Origin: Hofstenia miamia
Lineage: Eukaryota > Xenacoelomorpha > Acoela
Direction: 5' to 3'
DNA: 64,000 nt
Assembly (NCBI GenBank): GCA_004352715.1
Contig: SCFE01000049.1
Location: 1,514,681-1,578,680 of the forward strand
This document shows, in pieces, positions 47,286-58,631 of this stretch; positions within the stretch are counted from its first letter, which is position 1; each line of letters opens with the position of its first letter. Under the pieces are notes generated by a model. That model worked only from the letters and a program-made list of their open reading frames with translations. It did not search any database and was not told the DNA's origin. Position numbers and translations under genes: made by a program.

Positions 47286-48339
47286 CAATAACATGTCTGC
47301 CAACAACTTGGAAATTACTAACTTCAGTGACTTCAAGTAGGCTGGCATGTTACTTAAAACAGAATAGGTTGATACCAGATGAGCAGAAGGGATGTAGGAC
47401 AAAGATGAGAGGACGTAAATATCAGTTGTTGATAGGCCATGCAGTGGTCTTAGAATTGTAGAAGAAGGAAGGCAAACATAGCAATGACATGGATAGACTA
47501 CAGGAAGGCACATGACAGCATATCACATAGGTGGGCATTGAGTACACTAGAGGACAATGGAGTTTCATGGAAATGGGTTCAGTTTTTAGAGAGGGAGATG
47601 GGAAGTGGCAGACTGAGATAGATGGCCACAGCTTGAGTTTTAGGCAAGGATTATTCCAGGGAGACTGCTTAGCACCACTACTGTTTGTAGTTAGTTTAAT
47701 CCCTATCACAGGAAAGTAAAATGAGACAGGCATAGGGTATAAGATGGAGAAGAATGGTAGAGCAGCAAGTCACCTATGGTTCATGGACTACATGAAGATG
47801 TATGATAGTTTAAGGAAGATGTTGCAGAAGCAAGTGGAAACATTGGAGAAAGCAAGCAGAGATTCAGGGTTAGAATTTGGACAAAGGAAAGTGTGCAGCA
47901 ATGACAATGACCAGAGGTAAGTGTATGGAGGGGATGGTTTAAGGATGAACAGTGGGGATAAGATTGAGGAAGTCAAAGAGGGGTATGACTACTTAGGAAT
48001 AATAGAGAGGGAGAGAACAGGTCATGAGGAAATGAAGATGAGACTAAGAGTAGAAGATAAGCTGAATAGCATAAAAGAAATTAATAAATGGGTGGTACCA
48101 GTGTTGAGATATTTGGCAGGATTAGTTAAGTGGAACAAGAATGAACTTAGGGAGCTAAACAGGAAGACAAGGAAGATACTAGCAGCAGAGAGAGCATTCA
48201 ACTGGAGATGTTGATAGGTTTAACATCACAATCACAGGGAATAAAGGAGGGAAATGACTACTAAGTGTGGATGAAACAGAATCAGAAGCACTAGGACTAA
48301 AGGAATATGTAGAATATCAACCTAGAGGGACTCTACTGT
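47286..48339 (+). mobile_element. R2/NeSL-like LINE, reverse transcriptase part
   Basis: Broken frames show the same RPI..KLL/GCR..-type region as at 36891-37170. Then come the palm (FQGDCLAPLLFVVSLIPITG), MYGGDGLRMNSGDKIEEVKE, GYDYLGIIERERTGHEEMKM, INKWVVPVLRYLAGLVKWNK and RELNRKTRKILAAE. The W-A-V-P-V-L-R-Y-x-A-G and E-L-D-R-K-T-R-K signatures are typical of this RT group's thumb. Interrupted at the right by a reversed solo LTR. Confidence 0.75.
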
Positions 48340-49277
48340 TGTAGATTCATGGGGAAGCTCTGACTACTCCAGCAGTACTAGGAAACTCAATTGTTAAGCA
48401 GAAGGTTGCAAGGCTACCATTGTAGAGAGTGACCCACATTCCTACAGAGAAACAGAACATTGGCTGTTCACCAGTTCAAGAAAGAAACAGAAAATATTTC
48501 ACTGAGAATTATCCTTGAACAGTGACTAATTCACATGGCATCATGCTGAAGTAGTATCCACAAATAGATTCAAACTCACAAAAATGCTAATTGTGTGTAT
48601 CTAATTGTTAATTTCTAGCTCAATTAAACCAAATCTCAAGTGTTCTTATTTCCTCAGCTCATGTATATAAATAATTAAATATCATATGCAGTTGCCATGC
48701 ATTCACATTTACCAGCAGTACATTATCATCACAGTGTAGTTTATTAAGTGCAATGTACAAACAATGAAATACTTAATTGTAATCATAACCTAATGTGGTA
48801 CCATAATTTGGGCTGCCAACTGGAAAAGAGCATGTTATCACCCTAAACAAAATGGAGTAACTCCAAAATCGTCACAACTTAACAAATAATTATTTCACAG
48901 CAATCCATTGAAGAATCTAAAAGGGTTAGCATAATAAATAATTCAAAAAGAGCAAACATGATTGAAGTGGGACTAAATTTTATTGTGCTCTCACTACAGG
49001 TCTCTCACATATTTTTAATAATTTGAGAATTCTTACCTGTTTGGAATTTACAAAATTAGCATTTGAGTTCCCTTGCAAAATTATAGAGCAATTACATGTT
49101 CATCTAAAACAAGGGGACAGATAATTATAAATTTGAATTACTGCACTAGAAAACTGATAGTGAAAAACCAAGATGTCACAGTGATATAACAAACTAATTT
49201 AATTAATTTAAGGGAGTATTTAGCACTAATACAAATGATAATTGATAAAAATCAAAAAGGGGTTCAAGTGACTCTAC
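48340..49277 (-). mobile_element. Reversed solo LTR inserted in the LINE
   Basis: The left end TGTAGATTCATGGGGAAGCT is the complement of an LTR 3' end. The right end CAAGTGACTCTAC is the complement of an LTR start. It is 938 bp with almost no CpG. The LINE coding sequence is found on both sides, so the LTR came later. Confidence 0.8.
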
Positions 49278-50110
49278 CCTGGAGGTCACTAAGGAGTTAA
49301 GGAAGATAAGAACTGAGAGTGAAGTAGAGACAACATACCAGTTTAGGATGGAATTTGAGAAACAAAACAAGGTATAGGCAGAAGGCAATGCATTGAGAAT
49401 ACTGGAGGAACACAGAAAAGCTTTACAGAGAAGAATGCAACAAGTGGTTAAAGAAGGCAGAACTAAGAAAAGAAACAGAAGCACTGATATTGGCAGCACA
49501 GGAGCAAGGAATAAGAACAAACTGGGTGAAGAAGCATATAGACAGAAGAGTAGAAGTAAGTAAGAAAGAGGCAGAGACAGTAGATCAACTGATAGCAGGG
49601 TGTGAGAATTTGGTGCAGAATGAGATAAGTTCAGGCATGACAATGTGGGACAAAAGGTACACTGAAGATTAAGCAGGCAGAACAGGTTAGAAGTAAGAGA
49701 CAAGTGGTATAATTACAAGCCACAGGGCATCATAGAAAATGAGAAGGTTAAGATACTGTGGGACTTGAAAATCCAGATGAGTAACAGCAATAGACATAGC
49801 AGTACCAAATGACAGGAATGTAGAAAGCAATGAGAAAGAGAAGATACACAAGTACAGGGAGTTGGCAGAGGAAATAGGAAGGTTGTGGAAATTAAAGAAA
49901 GTTGAAGTAATCCTGGTAGTTGCAGGAGCACTAGGAGTAGTGTGTAATAAACATAAGGGATACTTGGAGGAGTTGAGAGTACCAAAGTGGGGAGGAGCAG
50001 TAGCACAGAAGGCAGCAATGCTAGGAACAGCTAGAGTCCTGAGGAAAACTCTCAGAATTCCTGGGAACTGGTGAATTCCCTGAGCTGATAGAGATACTAG
50101 CATGAAGCTT
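49278..50110 (+). mobile_element. R2/NeSL-like LINE, C-terminal part
   Basis: Frames give WYNYKPQGIIENEKVKILWD, AIDIAVPNDRNVESNEKEKI, HKYRELAEEIGRLWKLKKVE, VILVVAGALGVVCNK and AAMLGTARVLRKTLRIPGNW. The I-D-I-A-V-P-x-D stretch belongs to the restriction-enzyme-like endonuclease region that follows RT in this group. The upstream R-P-D is lost. Stop after PGNW. Confidence 0.7.
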
Positions 50111-50599
50111 TGAGAAGAATTGAAATAAAAATATTAATGAGCATGGGAAAAATCCTTAAGGGTTCATATTAGTTGTTTGAAGTTTACAATTTTTCTAAGG
50201 TTGAGTTTAAAACAATTGTGAGGTAGAAGTTTCATAGCTTTATAAGGACTAAACCAGTTGCTGGAGACTTTCTGTAGTTGTTTTGAATCTGTTGTAGCAA
50301 TAGGGTGAAATTGAATTTCTTCATTGCTGACTTTGTGAGGTTCACCACAGAGAGAAAAAGAGAGAGATAGAGATTACAATAATGTTTTTAGCATATCAAG
50401 CCATTCTTTGTATTTGCACATGCCATTTCATGAGCATGATTGAATTTTGAACCAGTTGTTTAATGTAATTTTTATCTATTGAGCCAGTGTAATGTTGAAA
50501 AGGTATAGGTATTAGAACTTTCTGTCCAAACAGATTTTAGGGTGTTAGTTTAGTTGTAGCATAAGTGGAGTTACTGAAAAAGTATTCAATTACTTCAAT
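50111..50599. other. Spacer between LINE and copy C, nothing recognised
   Basis: A and T rich with a GAGAGAAAAAGAGAGAGA tract near 50350. The LTR start TGTAGAGTC is not present here, so the 5' part of the copy C LTR is missing. Confidence 0.45.
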
Positions 50600-51262
50600 T
50601 ACTGTTGAGAAAGGTCAATAGATTTTATCTAGCTTCAATTGCTGCTTACTTTTCTCTCTGTTACTTTGTATTATTTTTTGATTATGAAAATAACTGCTTA
50701 AGTTCGGCGACAATTTGGGAGTGCTTTTTCAAGGCACAGGGCGACACGTAGCTCCTGGCAATCAACAGATCTTCCCAGCCCAAATTGTGGACTCATTAGG
50801 TTATGAATATGGTTATGGCTAAGGAAATAATAAATCTCTCGTTCAATATTCAACATGTACATGCACTTATATTTTATGACACTGTGATGATACCATGCTG
50901 TTGGCTAACACGAATGTCTGGCAAATACAGACTATCATATAGTGAGCTGAGAACTAACAATGAAAATGAGATGTTTATTTTGCATATGAGATAGAAATTA
51001 ATAAGTGAGACAAATAGGGTAGCACCATGCACTAAGTCGAGCACTAAACTGTTTCTGAAGACTTCGCTTTGGCTGGAAGCCATGTGAGTTGGTCATCTTG
51101 GAGTTACCTAAAGTATTGATTACTTGGATGAATTACCAATGTTTATATTAGTATTGTTTTCTCTTTATCTGTTTTCCCCAGAATCAAGGCTATTGTATTT
51201 CTATGGTAAACCTTCTGCAGAGTCAAATAGTTTTCTAGTATAATTACAGCCCATGATTCTAC
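50600..51262 (+). mobile_element. 5' LTR of copy C (5'-truncated)
   Basis: It can be matched to the other LTRs from about the segment CAATTACTGTTGAGAAAGGT through CTTAAGTTCGGCGACAATTT to the end CATGATTCTACA. The upstream 300 or so bases typical of the family are not there. Confidence 0.7.
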
Positions 51263-51281
51263 ATGGCGACTGTGACAGGAT
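51263..51281 (+). promoter_or_regulatory. Primer-binding site of copy C
   Basis: TGGCGACTGTGACAGGATG directly follows the LTR end TCTACA. The TGG pairs with tRNA CCA. The form TGGCGACxGTGACAGG is a familiar one for Ty3/gypsy elements; I do not assign the tRNA. Confidence 0.8.
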
Positions 51282-52481
51282 GCTGACGTGATAACAACAT
51301 ATTCTTTGTTGTCTCTTTTGATGGTCTGGATTTGGTTTTGTTTGAGTTCTGGTGCTTGTCAGCTGGGATAGTTGTTTCCCCTGACGGCAATTGGGTTTCA
51401 GTGCAAATCTACCAACTGATGTATATGGATCCTTGTTCTTTCCATTGGGAAGGCAACCACAATTTTTAAGTGTTCTGCTTAGTTTATGTTTGTGTTTTTA
51501 CTCTTTACAATTCTGCTTTTTGTCTCAGTGCTTTATGTGTTGGATTTAATACCAATTGCCACCGTATCACCGGATGTATCTCACAATTGGGTTTGGATCC
51601 TGTGATTTCCCTGAGCTGTGTGTTTCTTTTGTGGTTGGGAAGTGCTCCCAACTGTCAGTTGGCATAGTTCTTATTTCTTGTTATCTATTTTATAATTAAT
51701 GGATTCAACTCGTACAGTTACTTGTTCTCCTACTTTTGGGACTCCTCCGGAACGGAGTGTCCCCTGTGTAAGCGTTGGCAACCAGGACGTTGCCCCTTGC
51801 ACCATTGGATCGTTGTTAAACTTCTGTCCTTTGACTTCTCCTACCCAAACGACTCAAACGCGTGATCATCTCAATCATCTTGCATCAACCAGTCCCTATC
51901 CGCGTGAGGGTACTAGCAGCCCTGATGTCCAGCAAAGGCTTCACAGAGTATTGAATACGCAGAATGCTCCTCCCATTCCATTCCGTCCCTTGAATCGTGT
52001 TGATAATGTGATGAACTCTTTGCCACACTTTGATACTCAACAAATGGAGATTGAGCACTTGAAAGATGCATTATCACAGCAAGTAGCTATGAGAATGGAT
52101 AGTGAGCGTCAAGTCGAATCTCTCCAAGCCGAGCTCAACACTCAACATGTGGCATACCAGAAAATGGAAATGCAAATGCTAGAGTCTACTGTTGCATTGG
52201 AGTTGCAAATTCATGAGTTAAAAACCCAGATGGCTAAGTCAGAAGAAGATAATCTCTTAAAGGTTCCTGTTGGTGAATTTGTTACTCATTCAACACTACA
52301 CAAAGCTTTAGGGGATTGGGCCAAGAGGATCACTGATCAGCTTGCACAGATGATTCGATCTGGAGAAGGTAGAAATTCAACCCCTGCTTGCCTGAGTGCA
52401 CCTATGCCCTCACCGTGCGATGAAAATAAGGTGACGATTCTACCCACTTCAGGGTCATCTTGCAGCACTTTGTTTGTGCCG

Positions 52482-52567
52482 TCTAATCTTGCATTCACTT
52501 AAGCATCTATTGCTACTGCTGTTATCTAATCTTGTGTTCACTCAAGCATCTATTGCTACTGCTGTTA
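52482..52567. repeat. 43-bp tandem duplication in copy C gag
   Basis: 52482-52524 and 52525-52567 start TCTAATCTTG and end TGCTGTTA. Three base differences separate them, including TAA versus CAA. As 43 is not a multiple of three, it alone accounts for the change of gag reading frame. Confidence 0.92.
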
Positions 52568-53525
52568 CCCCTTTGAGAGACTTCATTACTCCTGTCCACC
52601 CGCAGCCTCCTTGCGTTTCCACCACAGTAACTACCGCAAAAGAACATATTACTGATGCAATGAGCCCAGTAAATGGTACCACCTCAGATAAGCGACCTTG
52701 TTTTCGTAGTTTGATTCTTCCTGTTGAGACTCCTGGACAAATACCGGTGCATATTAAACATTCAGTCTTACCTAAATTCACTGGACAAATCGACGCAGTT
52801 GCACAATCTTTCGAGGAGTGGTTCTTTCTGTTCGAGCTTCACATGAAACAGTATAAAACATCTCAAGAAGACGCTGTATCACAATTCCCACTATATTTAA
52901 GTGGGCTAGCATACAATCAATACATGATGTTGGATAGGAATATAAAGACCGATTATCAACTGTTAGTTGGATTTTTTGAGGATCACTACAAAGCCCCTCA
53001 CATAAAACACCAATACAAGACTCTGCTCTGCGATATGTCTTTTAAGAGAGGGGATGATATTCGTAATTATATTACGCAAGTTGAGAGACTTTTCCGATTA
53101 AGTAGCTTGTCTCCCGAATACTCTCGGCATGATTTATTCTCCTATATTTGCAGAGGTTTTCCCCCTTCAATTCGGAGTCGCTTGGAGATGAAATGCGACC
53201 CAGAGGAGAGTTTACACGAGATTATATGAAAGGCAACTAGTGTTGTTTACATGATTTATAACTCTACCAGAATCGATAAAGATCTACATGAACTATCTGG
53301 AACAACCGTAAGACATGAATCCAAGAAAATGGTCTTGAAGAAAGACTTTGACATGGCGTCAGTAAGGTGTTTTCAATGTGGCGAGAAAGGACATTTTAAA
53401 TCTAATTGTAAGGCGAAAATCCAAATTGTTGCTGAAGGTGAAGGTTTCTTGGTGGATGATCATGATCTTGTTATGTCTGCTTCCGATACCTTGTTAGTTG
53501 ATTTGACAGAGAACCAGTCCCCACA

Positions 53526-53532
53526 TTTAAAT
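53526..53532 (+). promoter_or_regulatory. -1 ribosomal frameshift site T TTA AAT
   Basis: In the gag frame the codons are CAT TTA AAT TAA. The heptamer T TTA AAT fits X XXY YYZ exactly and lies immediately before the gag stop. The protease frame is -1 relative to gag and is open across this point (reading ACA TTT AAA TTA ATT GGA), so slipping here would make Gag-Pol. I have not examined a downstream pseudoknot. Confidence 0.65.
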
Positions 53533-53534
53533 TA

Positions 53535-54203
53535 ATTGGAGCGCCGACTCCTTCAAAACGTGCACAGGACGTACTGGTTATCACGAATCTGATAAGGAAA
53601 AACCTAATTCCTGTGGAAATGAATGGACGAATTATTAATGCCACTATTGACACTGGGGCTGCAGCTTCAATCATAAGCGACGAATGCTGTAAAGACATTT
53701 GCTTCACCCATGATTCATTAAATCCATCATCTGATCTGAAACTCATTGATGCATCAGGAAACTCAATTTCACTGAAAGGGAAATTATGAAATGCCGCACT
53801 AAAGATTTGTGCTGAACAGTTTGAAGTCGACCTCATTGTCATTGATACAGCTAACCATCAACTGCCATACGATTTGATTCTGGGTAATGACTTCCTTGAG
53901 AGGAACGCATGCGTGATCGATTATAAAAATAACACGATATCCATAAAAGATCAAGATGCCACGCAGTTAGCTACTATTCCTGAATGGGAAGTTGTGTTTA
54001 ACTTATCCGATTCTGTCTACTTAGAAGCGAAGCACTGGACTCGAATCACCGTGTTCTCAGAGTCAGAGACAAATGGAGACGTGATGATAGTGGGACAAAG
54101 AGGCAAATATATTAAAGGTATCTCCTTTTCACCTGATCTCTGCAAGGTAATTTCAGGAAAAACTTATGTCACTATCCTTAATGGGTCAACGCATCCAATA
54201 TGA
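53535..54203 (+). pseudogene. Copy C: retroviral-type aspartic protease
   Basis: Frame -1 to gag. The active site is ATIDTGAAASIISDEC (catalytic D-T-G-A). The flap region follows (LIDASGNSISLKGKL), then LPYDLILGNDFLERNACVID with the conserved ILGNDFL. It cuts the Gag-Pol precursor. TGA at 53787-53789 sits between the flap and the second strand, and TGA at 54201-54203 ends the visible frame; arginine is the likely ancestral residue at both. Otherwise the domain looks whole. Confidence 0.85.
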
Positions 54204-55720
54204 TTTAAAGAATCTGATCTACAAATCATCAGAGTGCCAGTCAGGGTCGAGAGTGTTGAAACCTCCTGTTTGTCCATATGTACCGCCATCCATGATCTAG
54301 AAGAGTTATCCAGTGTTAAGATCCCTATGGTAAACCACGAAACCCACCCACATCTAAATGATACAGATAAAAGGTCACTCATTTCGATACTTCAAAGCAA
54401 GAGCGAAGTTTTTAATTACAGGACAATAAGCGTGGGGCAAGCCATTGGCGAAGAACACGCTATTGAGGTGAAGCAGGATAAGCTGATTTGATTACCCGTT
54501 CGCCAGGTTCCGGAAAATCTCAAATCAGAGTATGAGAAAATTCTAAAGGATCTAATCGAGAGTGGGATAATTCAGGGAAGCAACAGTCCCCCACAGTGTT
54601 TATTTGACAAGGGGAAAAATACAGGTTATGTATCGATTTTCGAAAATTAAATGATATCACGATCAAAGACGCTTATCTGTTGCCTCGAATCGAAGACCTG
54701 TTATATGATGCCAGTAAATATAAGTTTTTCTCCTGCCTGGATCTCTGTAAAGCTTACTGGCAGGTGCTGATGCGTCAGTCCGACATTCAGAAGACTGCAT
54801 TCATTACACCATATGGCCTATATGAATGGAAATATATGGCTTTCAGCTTATGTAATGCCCCTGCAACTTTTCAGCGTTATGTGACCAAAGTTTTAACCAA
54901 CCAGTCCAACATTCTCAAACCTGGTATTTCGGCATATATTGACGACATCCTTGTTGTGAGTAATACTTTTGACGAACATCTCGAAAAATTGAACCGGACT
55001 TTGGAACTGTTGCAGAAAGCCGGACTTAAGGTGAATGGAAATAAATGCTCTCTGGCGCAAATCAAAGTTACATTCCTTGGCAGAGTGATAGAACATGGAA
55101 GAATCTCAATAAAAACCAATGCCAAGCAATTTCTAGAAAAAATTGAGACACCCCGGAGCCGAAAAGATGTGCAGAGGTTAATGGGATTTCTAAATTACTA
55201 CGGAATGTTTATCCCCGATTTGGCTGAAAAAACAAAATCAATAACTCAACTACTCAAGAAATCTCATGAGTTCAAATGGACCTGGACTGAACAGGAAGCT
55301 TTAGAAGGGATCAAAGTCGAGTTACAAAAAATACCTTCTCTAAATACCCCGGACTACAACAAAGACTTTATCGTGGACTGCGACGCAAGCACTGTAGCCA
55401 TCAGTGGCGTACTCAGCCAGGAAATAAACGGAATCGAAAGCCCAGTGCAATATTTTAGTAGAAAACTACGAGCTGCTGAAAAGAATTACAGTGCAACCAA
55501 ATGCGAGATGCTAGCACTAGTGGAGTCACTCAAAAAATTCCGATATTTCATCTTAGGTCGAAAGTTCATTGTATGCACGGATAATAGTGCACTAGCCTGG
55601 CTCAAGAAATTTTCAGGGGATAAGTCCAACATAGTAGCCAGATGGATAGAATACCTGAACGATTTTTCCTTCTCAATAAAACATCGCCCTGGACGTTTGC
55701 ACTTGAACGCCGACTACTGG
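54204..55720 (+). pseudogene. Copy C: reverse transcriptase and RNase H
   Basis: A linker leads to LPVRQVPENLKSEYEKILKD, followed by a small deletion near 54585 that moves the frame. RT then runs YRLCIDFRKLNDITIKDAYL, LDLCKAYWQVLM, FSLCNAPATFQRYVTKVL and AYIDDILVVSN (YIDD catalytic site at 54935-54946). The thumb and connection (VTFLGRVIEH, MGFLNYYGMFIPDLAEKT) lead to RNase H: FIVDCDASTVAISGVLSQ, KCEMLALVESLKKFRYFI and CTDNSALAWLKKF. It copies element RNA into DNA. TGA at 54489 and 54605 and the deletion break the frame before the palm; from there on it is open for 594 codons. Confidence 0.92.
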
Positions 55721-57090
55721 ACAGCATTGCCAAGCTATGAAAGGGATTTAAAAAAGCCATCTGGAGAGAAGATCCCATTCGCATTTATACCACACACAGA
55801 ATATGAATTGATTCCCGAAATAAATGCTGATCAAAATGGGAAAGAAATTCTACCAATCTTAATCCGCGAAGAAATATCTGAAGAAGAGATTATTAAACAT
55901 CAGCAAAATGATCTCACACTCTCTGATATTATGAAAAGGATGAAGGACCCCTTCCATCCCCTCTCACCAACTGCTATTAGATACTACAATCGCTACAACT
56001 GGAAAATGACGGAGAAAGGACTACTATGTGCAAGGAGTCGGAATAATCGCCTTGCTATTCCAGAATATTTCAGAAGAGATTTGGTAAGGAGGGTTCACGG
56101 ACGAGGTCATTTAGGGATTATCCAACTTGAAAAGACATTTAACTCTCGTTATGTTACTATTGGGATTCGAGCAACAGTGCAGGATATAATAGACAAATGT
56201 GGGAAGTGTTTATTAAATAACTCCTCTCATTTCCCAGAACAGAGGGCTGAATTGGAGTGTTGCGAAGCCACTAGTCCAAATGAGATTGTACATATGGACC
56301 TGGAGCAATTATCCCATGACAGTGAGGGATTTCAACACCTTTTAGTACTCGTAGACCACTTTACCAAATATGCTAGGATAATCCCCATGAATAGTACACA
56401 TGCTGAGAAGGTAGCTGATAAAATAGTGAAAGAATGGATTTTAAAATACGGTCCTATGTTTTGACTAATCTCAGATCATGGCCCGCAATTTGAAAGCAAC
56501 TTGATGAAAACCCTTATGTCTGAATTAGAAATATTACATGATTTCACCACCTCATATCACCCTCAAGCCAATGGCTTAGTGGAACGCCTAAACTGAACTT
56601 TAATAAAACTAATTAGAGTGGCATTATCACGAGCTGCAGGAAAGGATTGGCGTTGGGTGATAGAATGTATCGAATTTTTTTACAATACCTCAGTCCATTC
56701 TACAACTGGGGTCAGTCCATTTAAAGCCATGTTTGGCCATGAAGCACTAACCTCATTATCGATGATGTATCCACATTATTCAGAAATTACCTTAGATAAA
56801 TATGTCGATCAGTTGTTATGTGACATGCAGCAGATTCACTTAACTATTTGTCACAACACTAATCAATCTTGTATACGACAAAAAAGAATGTTTAATAAAA
56901 AAATGTATGGTGAAGCGCATAAATGAGGAGACAAAGTATTTGCCTATCTACCTCATATCACAACCGATCACAATCAGGTACGAAAATTAGCCAATAATTG
57001 GCAAGGTCCATTCACTGTGGAGAAAGTGCTTGACCACAATACATACACACTAAATAACGGAAAAACCGTGCACTTTCAGAGATTAAAATA
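55721..57090 (+). pseudogene. Copy C: integrase with GPY/F module
   Basis: The zinc-binding HHCC part is HGRGHLGIIQ...CGKCLLN near 56090-56215. The DDE core has MDLEQL (first Asp), LISDHGPQFES (second Asp) and NGLVERLN (Glu). A GPY/F-type C-terminal module, NNWQGPFTVEKVLDHNTYTL, follows near 57000. It joins element DNA into the host genome. TGA at 56462, 56594 and 56924 interrupt; the third is CGA in the duplicated copy at 57749, showing the original codon. A TAA at about 57089 may end pol, as copy B also has a stop there. Confidence 0.88.
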
Positions 57091-58491
57091 ATCGATTAAA
57101 GATATTGATAATGTCATCATTGACGATAATAATGAATTTACATTAGTTGATAATGGTATTGACGAATTTGCAACTTATGATAATTTAACCAAGTTTGCTG
57201 AGGAAGATTTTTATGATACTGATTTTGAACATGATATAGTAGATAATGTTGGCTCACGAGTTTTGCCTTCAAGGTGAGCCAGAGAGAATCAAACTTTTGA
57301 TCCCAACATTTGGGATCTTAACCTCATTGATATGTTCAGGAATGACACTGATAGGGAAGAACAAATGAGAGTCGCCAGCTCCTCCGTCCCGTCAAAGAAT
57401 GAGAAGGAGAATAATGGAGGTTAGCAGACAATCATCCTCATTGAGACATGCGAGACCTGGATCTTAGCTTGATGAGGAACGCGAAAACAAATGAGGACGA
57501 CATGAAGGTGCTGAGGAGAGTCCTATACCATGCGAGCGACAAGTAGCTCCACGCTTAGGAGAGGCAACAGCATCAACACTGTCCTCATCTCGCCACTCCG
57601 TGGGGGGACACGTACTTCCACGCATGTGAGCAGAGCTGGCAACACAAACTTCTCAAACTTTAACTAAACTATTTGTCACAACACTAATCAATCTTGTATA
57701 CGACAAAAAAGAATGTTTAATAAAAAAATGTATGGTGAAGCGCACAAACGAGGTGACAAAGTATTTGCCTATCTACCTCATATCACAACCGATCACAATC
57801 AGGTATGAAAATTAGCCAATAATTGGCAAGGTCCATTCACTGTGGAGAAAGTGCTTGATCACAATACATACACACTAAATAACGGAAAAACCGTGCACTT
57901 TCAGAGATTAAAATAATCGATTAAAGATATTGATAATGTCATCATTGACGATAATAATGAATTTGCATTAGTTGATAATGGTATTGACGAATTTGCAACT
58001 TATGATAATTTAACCAAGTTTGCTGAGGAAGATTTTTATGATACTGATTTTGAACATGATATAGTAGATAGTGTTGGCTCACGAGTTTTGCCTTCAAGGT
58101 GAGCCAGAGAGAATCAAGTGTTTGATCCCAACATTTGGGATCTTAACCTCATTGATATGTTCAGGAATGACACTGATAGGGAAGAACAAATGAGAGTCGC
58201 CAGCTCCTCCGTCCCGTCAAAGAATGAGAAGGAGAATAATGGAGGTTAGCAGACAATCATCCTCATTGAGACATGCGAGACCTGGATCTTAGCTTGATGA
58301 GGAACGCGAAAACAAATGAGGACGACATGAAGGTGCTGAGGAGAGTCCTATACCATGCGAGCGACAAGTAGCTCCACGCTTAGGAGAGGCAACAGCATCA
58401 ACACTGTCCTCATCTCGCCACTCCGTGGGGGGACACGTACTTCCACGCATGTGAGCAGAGCTGGCAACACAAACTTCTCAAACTTTAACTA
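56842..58491. repeat. 825-bp tandem duplication after integrase core of copy C
   Basis: 56842-57666 is repeated at 57667-58491 with about ten differences, most of them transitions. The unit covers the integrase C-terminus and the acidic tail. Being 275 codons exactly it preserves frame. Confidence 0.93.
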
Positions 58492-58631
58492 AGCAAAATT
58501 TATGTACCCCTTTTAGTGCATTACAAAATGTAAATACCTCCCCAAAGAGTGATTCGATAGCCCCCTCTACCTCTAATAGTTCAGTTGCTTCAACAGTCTG
58601 CTCTAGGAAGAACGAAGATTGCAAGAAGAGG
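57091..58631 (+). pseudogene. Copy C: acidic tail and lead-in to ORF3
   Basis: In the pol frame an acidic stretch follows integrase (DNVIIDDNNEFTLVDNGIDE, EEDFYDTDFEHDIVDNVGSR, DPNIWDLNLIDMFRNDTDRE), present twice through the duplication. Copy B has a matching NLTECEEDGLTEV and LDHLNTQDWELN, so this part is genuine. From about 58322 the ORF3 frame is mostly open (ESPIPCERQVAPRLGEATAS; SALQNVNTSPKSDSIAPSTS) and leads into the ATG at 58632, interrupted by TGA codons. Either a separate start or frame-shifting could express ORF3. Confidence 0.55.

Larger units (their letters stand above)
51699..53535 (+). pseudogene. Copy C: gag, broken by a 43-bp duplication and one TGA
   Basis: It starts MDSTRTVTCSPTFGTPPERS. 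The first 270 codons are polar and include a coiled coil (MEIEHLKDALSQQVAMRMDS and on). After the duplication come HIKHSVLPKFTGQIDAVAQS, EEWFFLFELHMKQYK and LAYNQYMMLDRNIKTDYQLL, the capsid-like retrotransposon gag domain. A CCHC knuckle, CFQCGEKGHFKSNC (C-x2-C-x4-H-x4-C), follows near 53370 and would bind RNA. TGA at 53227-53229 interrupts; 43 bases repeated at 52482-52567 shift the frame. The gag stop TAA is at 53533. Confidence 0.85.

Noticed and set aside
49203-50103. Long minus-strand open frames rich in Leu/Ser/Phe
   Set aside because: They are antisense shadows of the R2/NeSL-like LINE C-terminal coding sequence on the plus strand.
53227-53229. TGA as a recoded sense codon or programmed readthrough
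   Set aside because: One of the TGA sites has CGA in its tandem duplicate and the same bias is seen at many sites, so CpG deamination explains them better.
54877-55125. Minus-strand frames over reverse transcriptase
   Set aside because: Antisense of a strongly supported RT domain.
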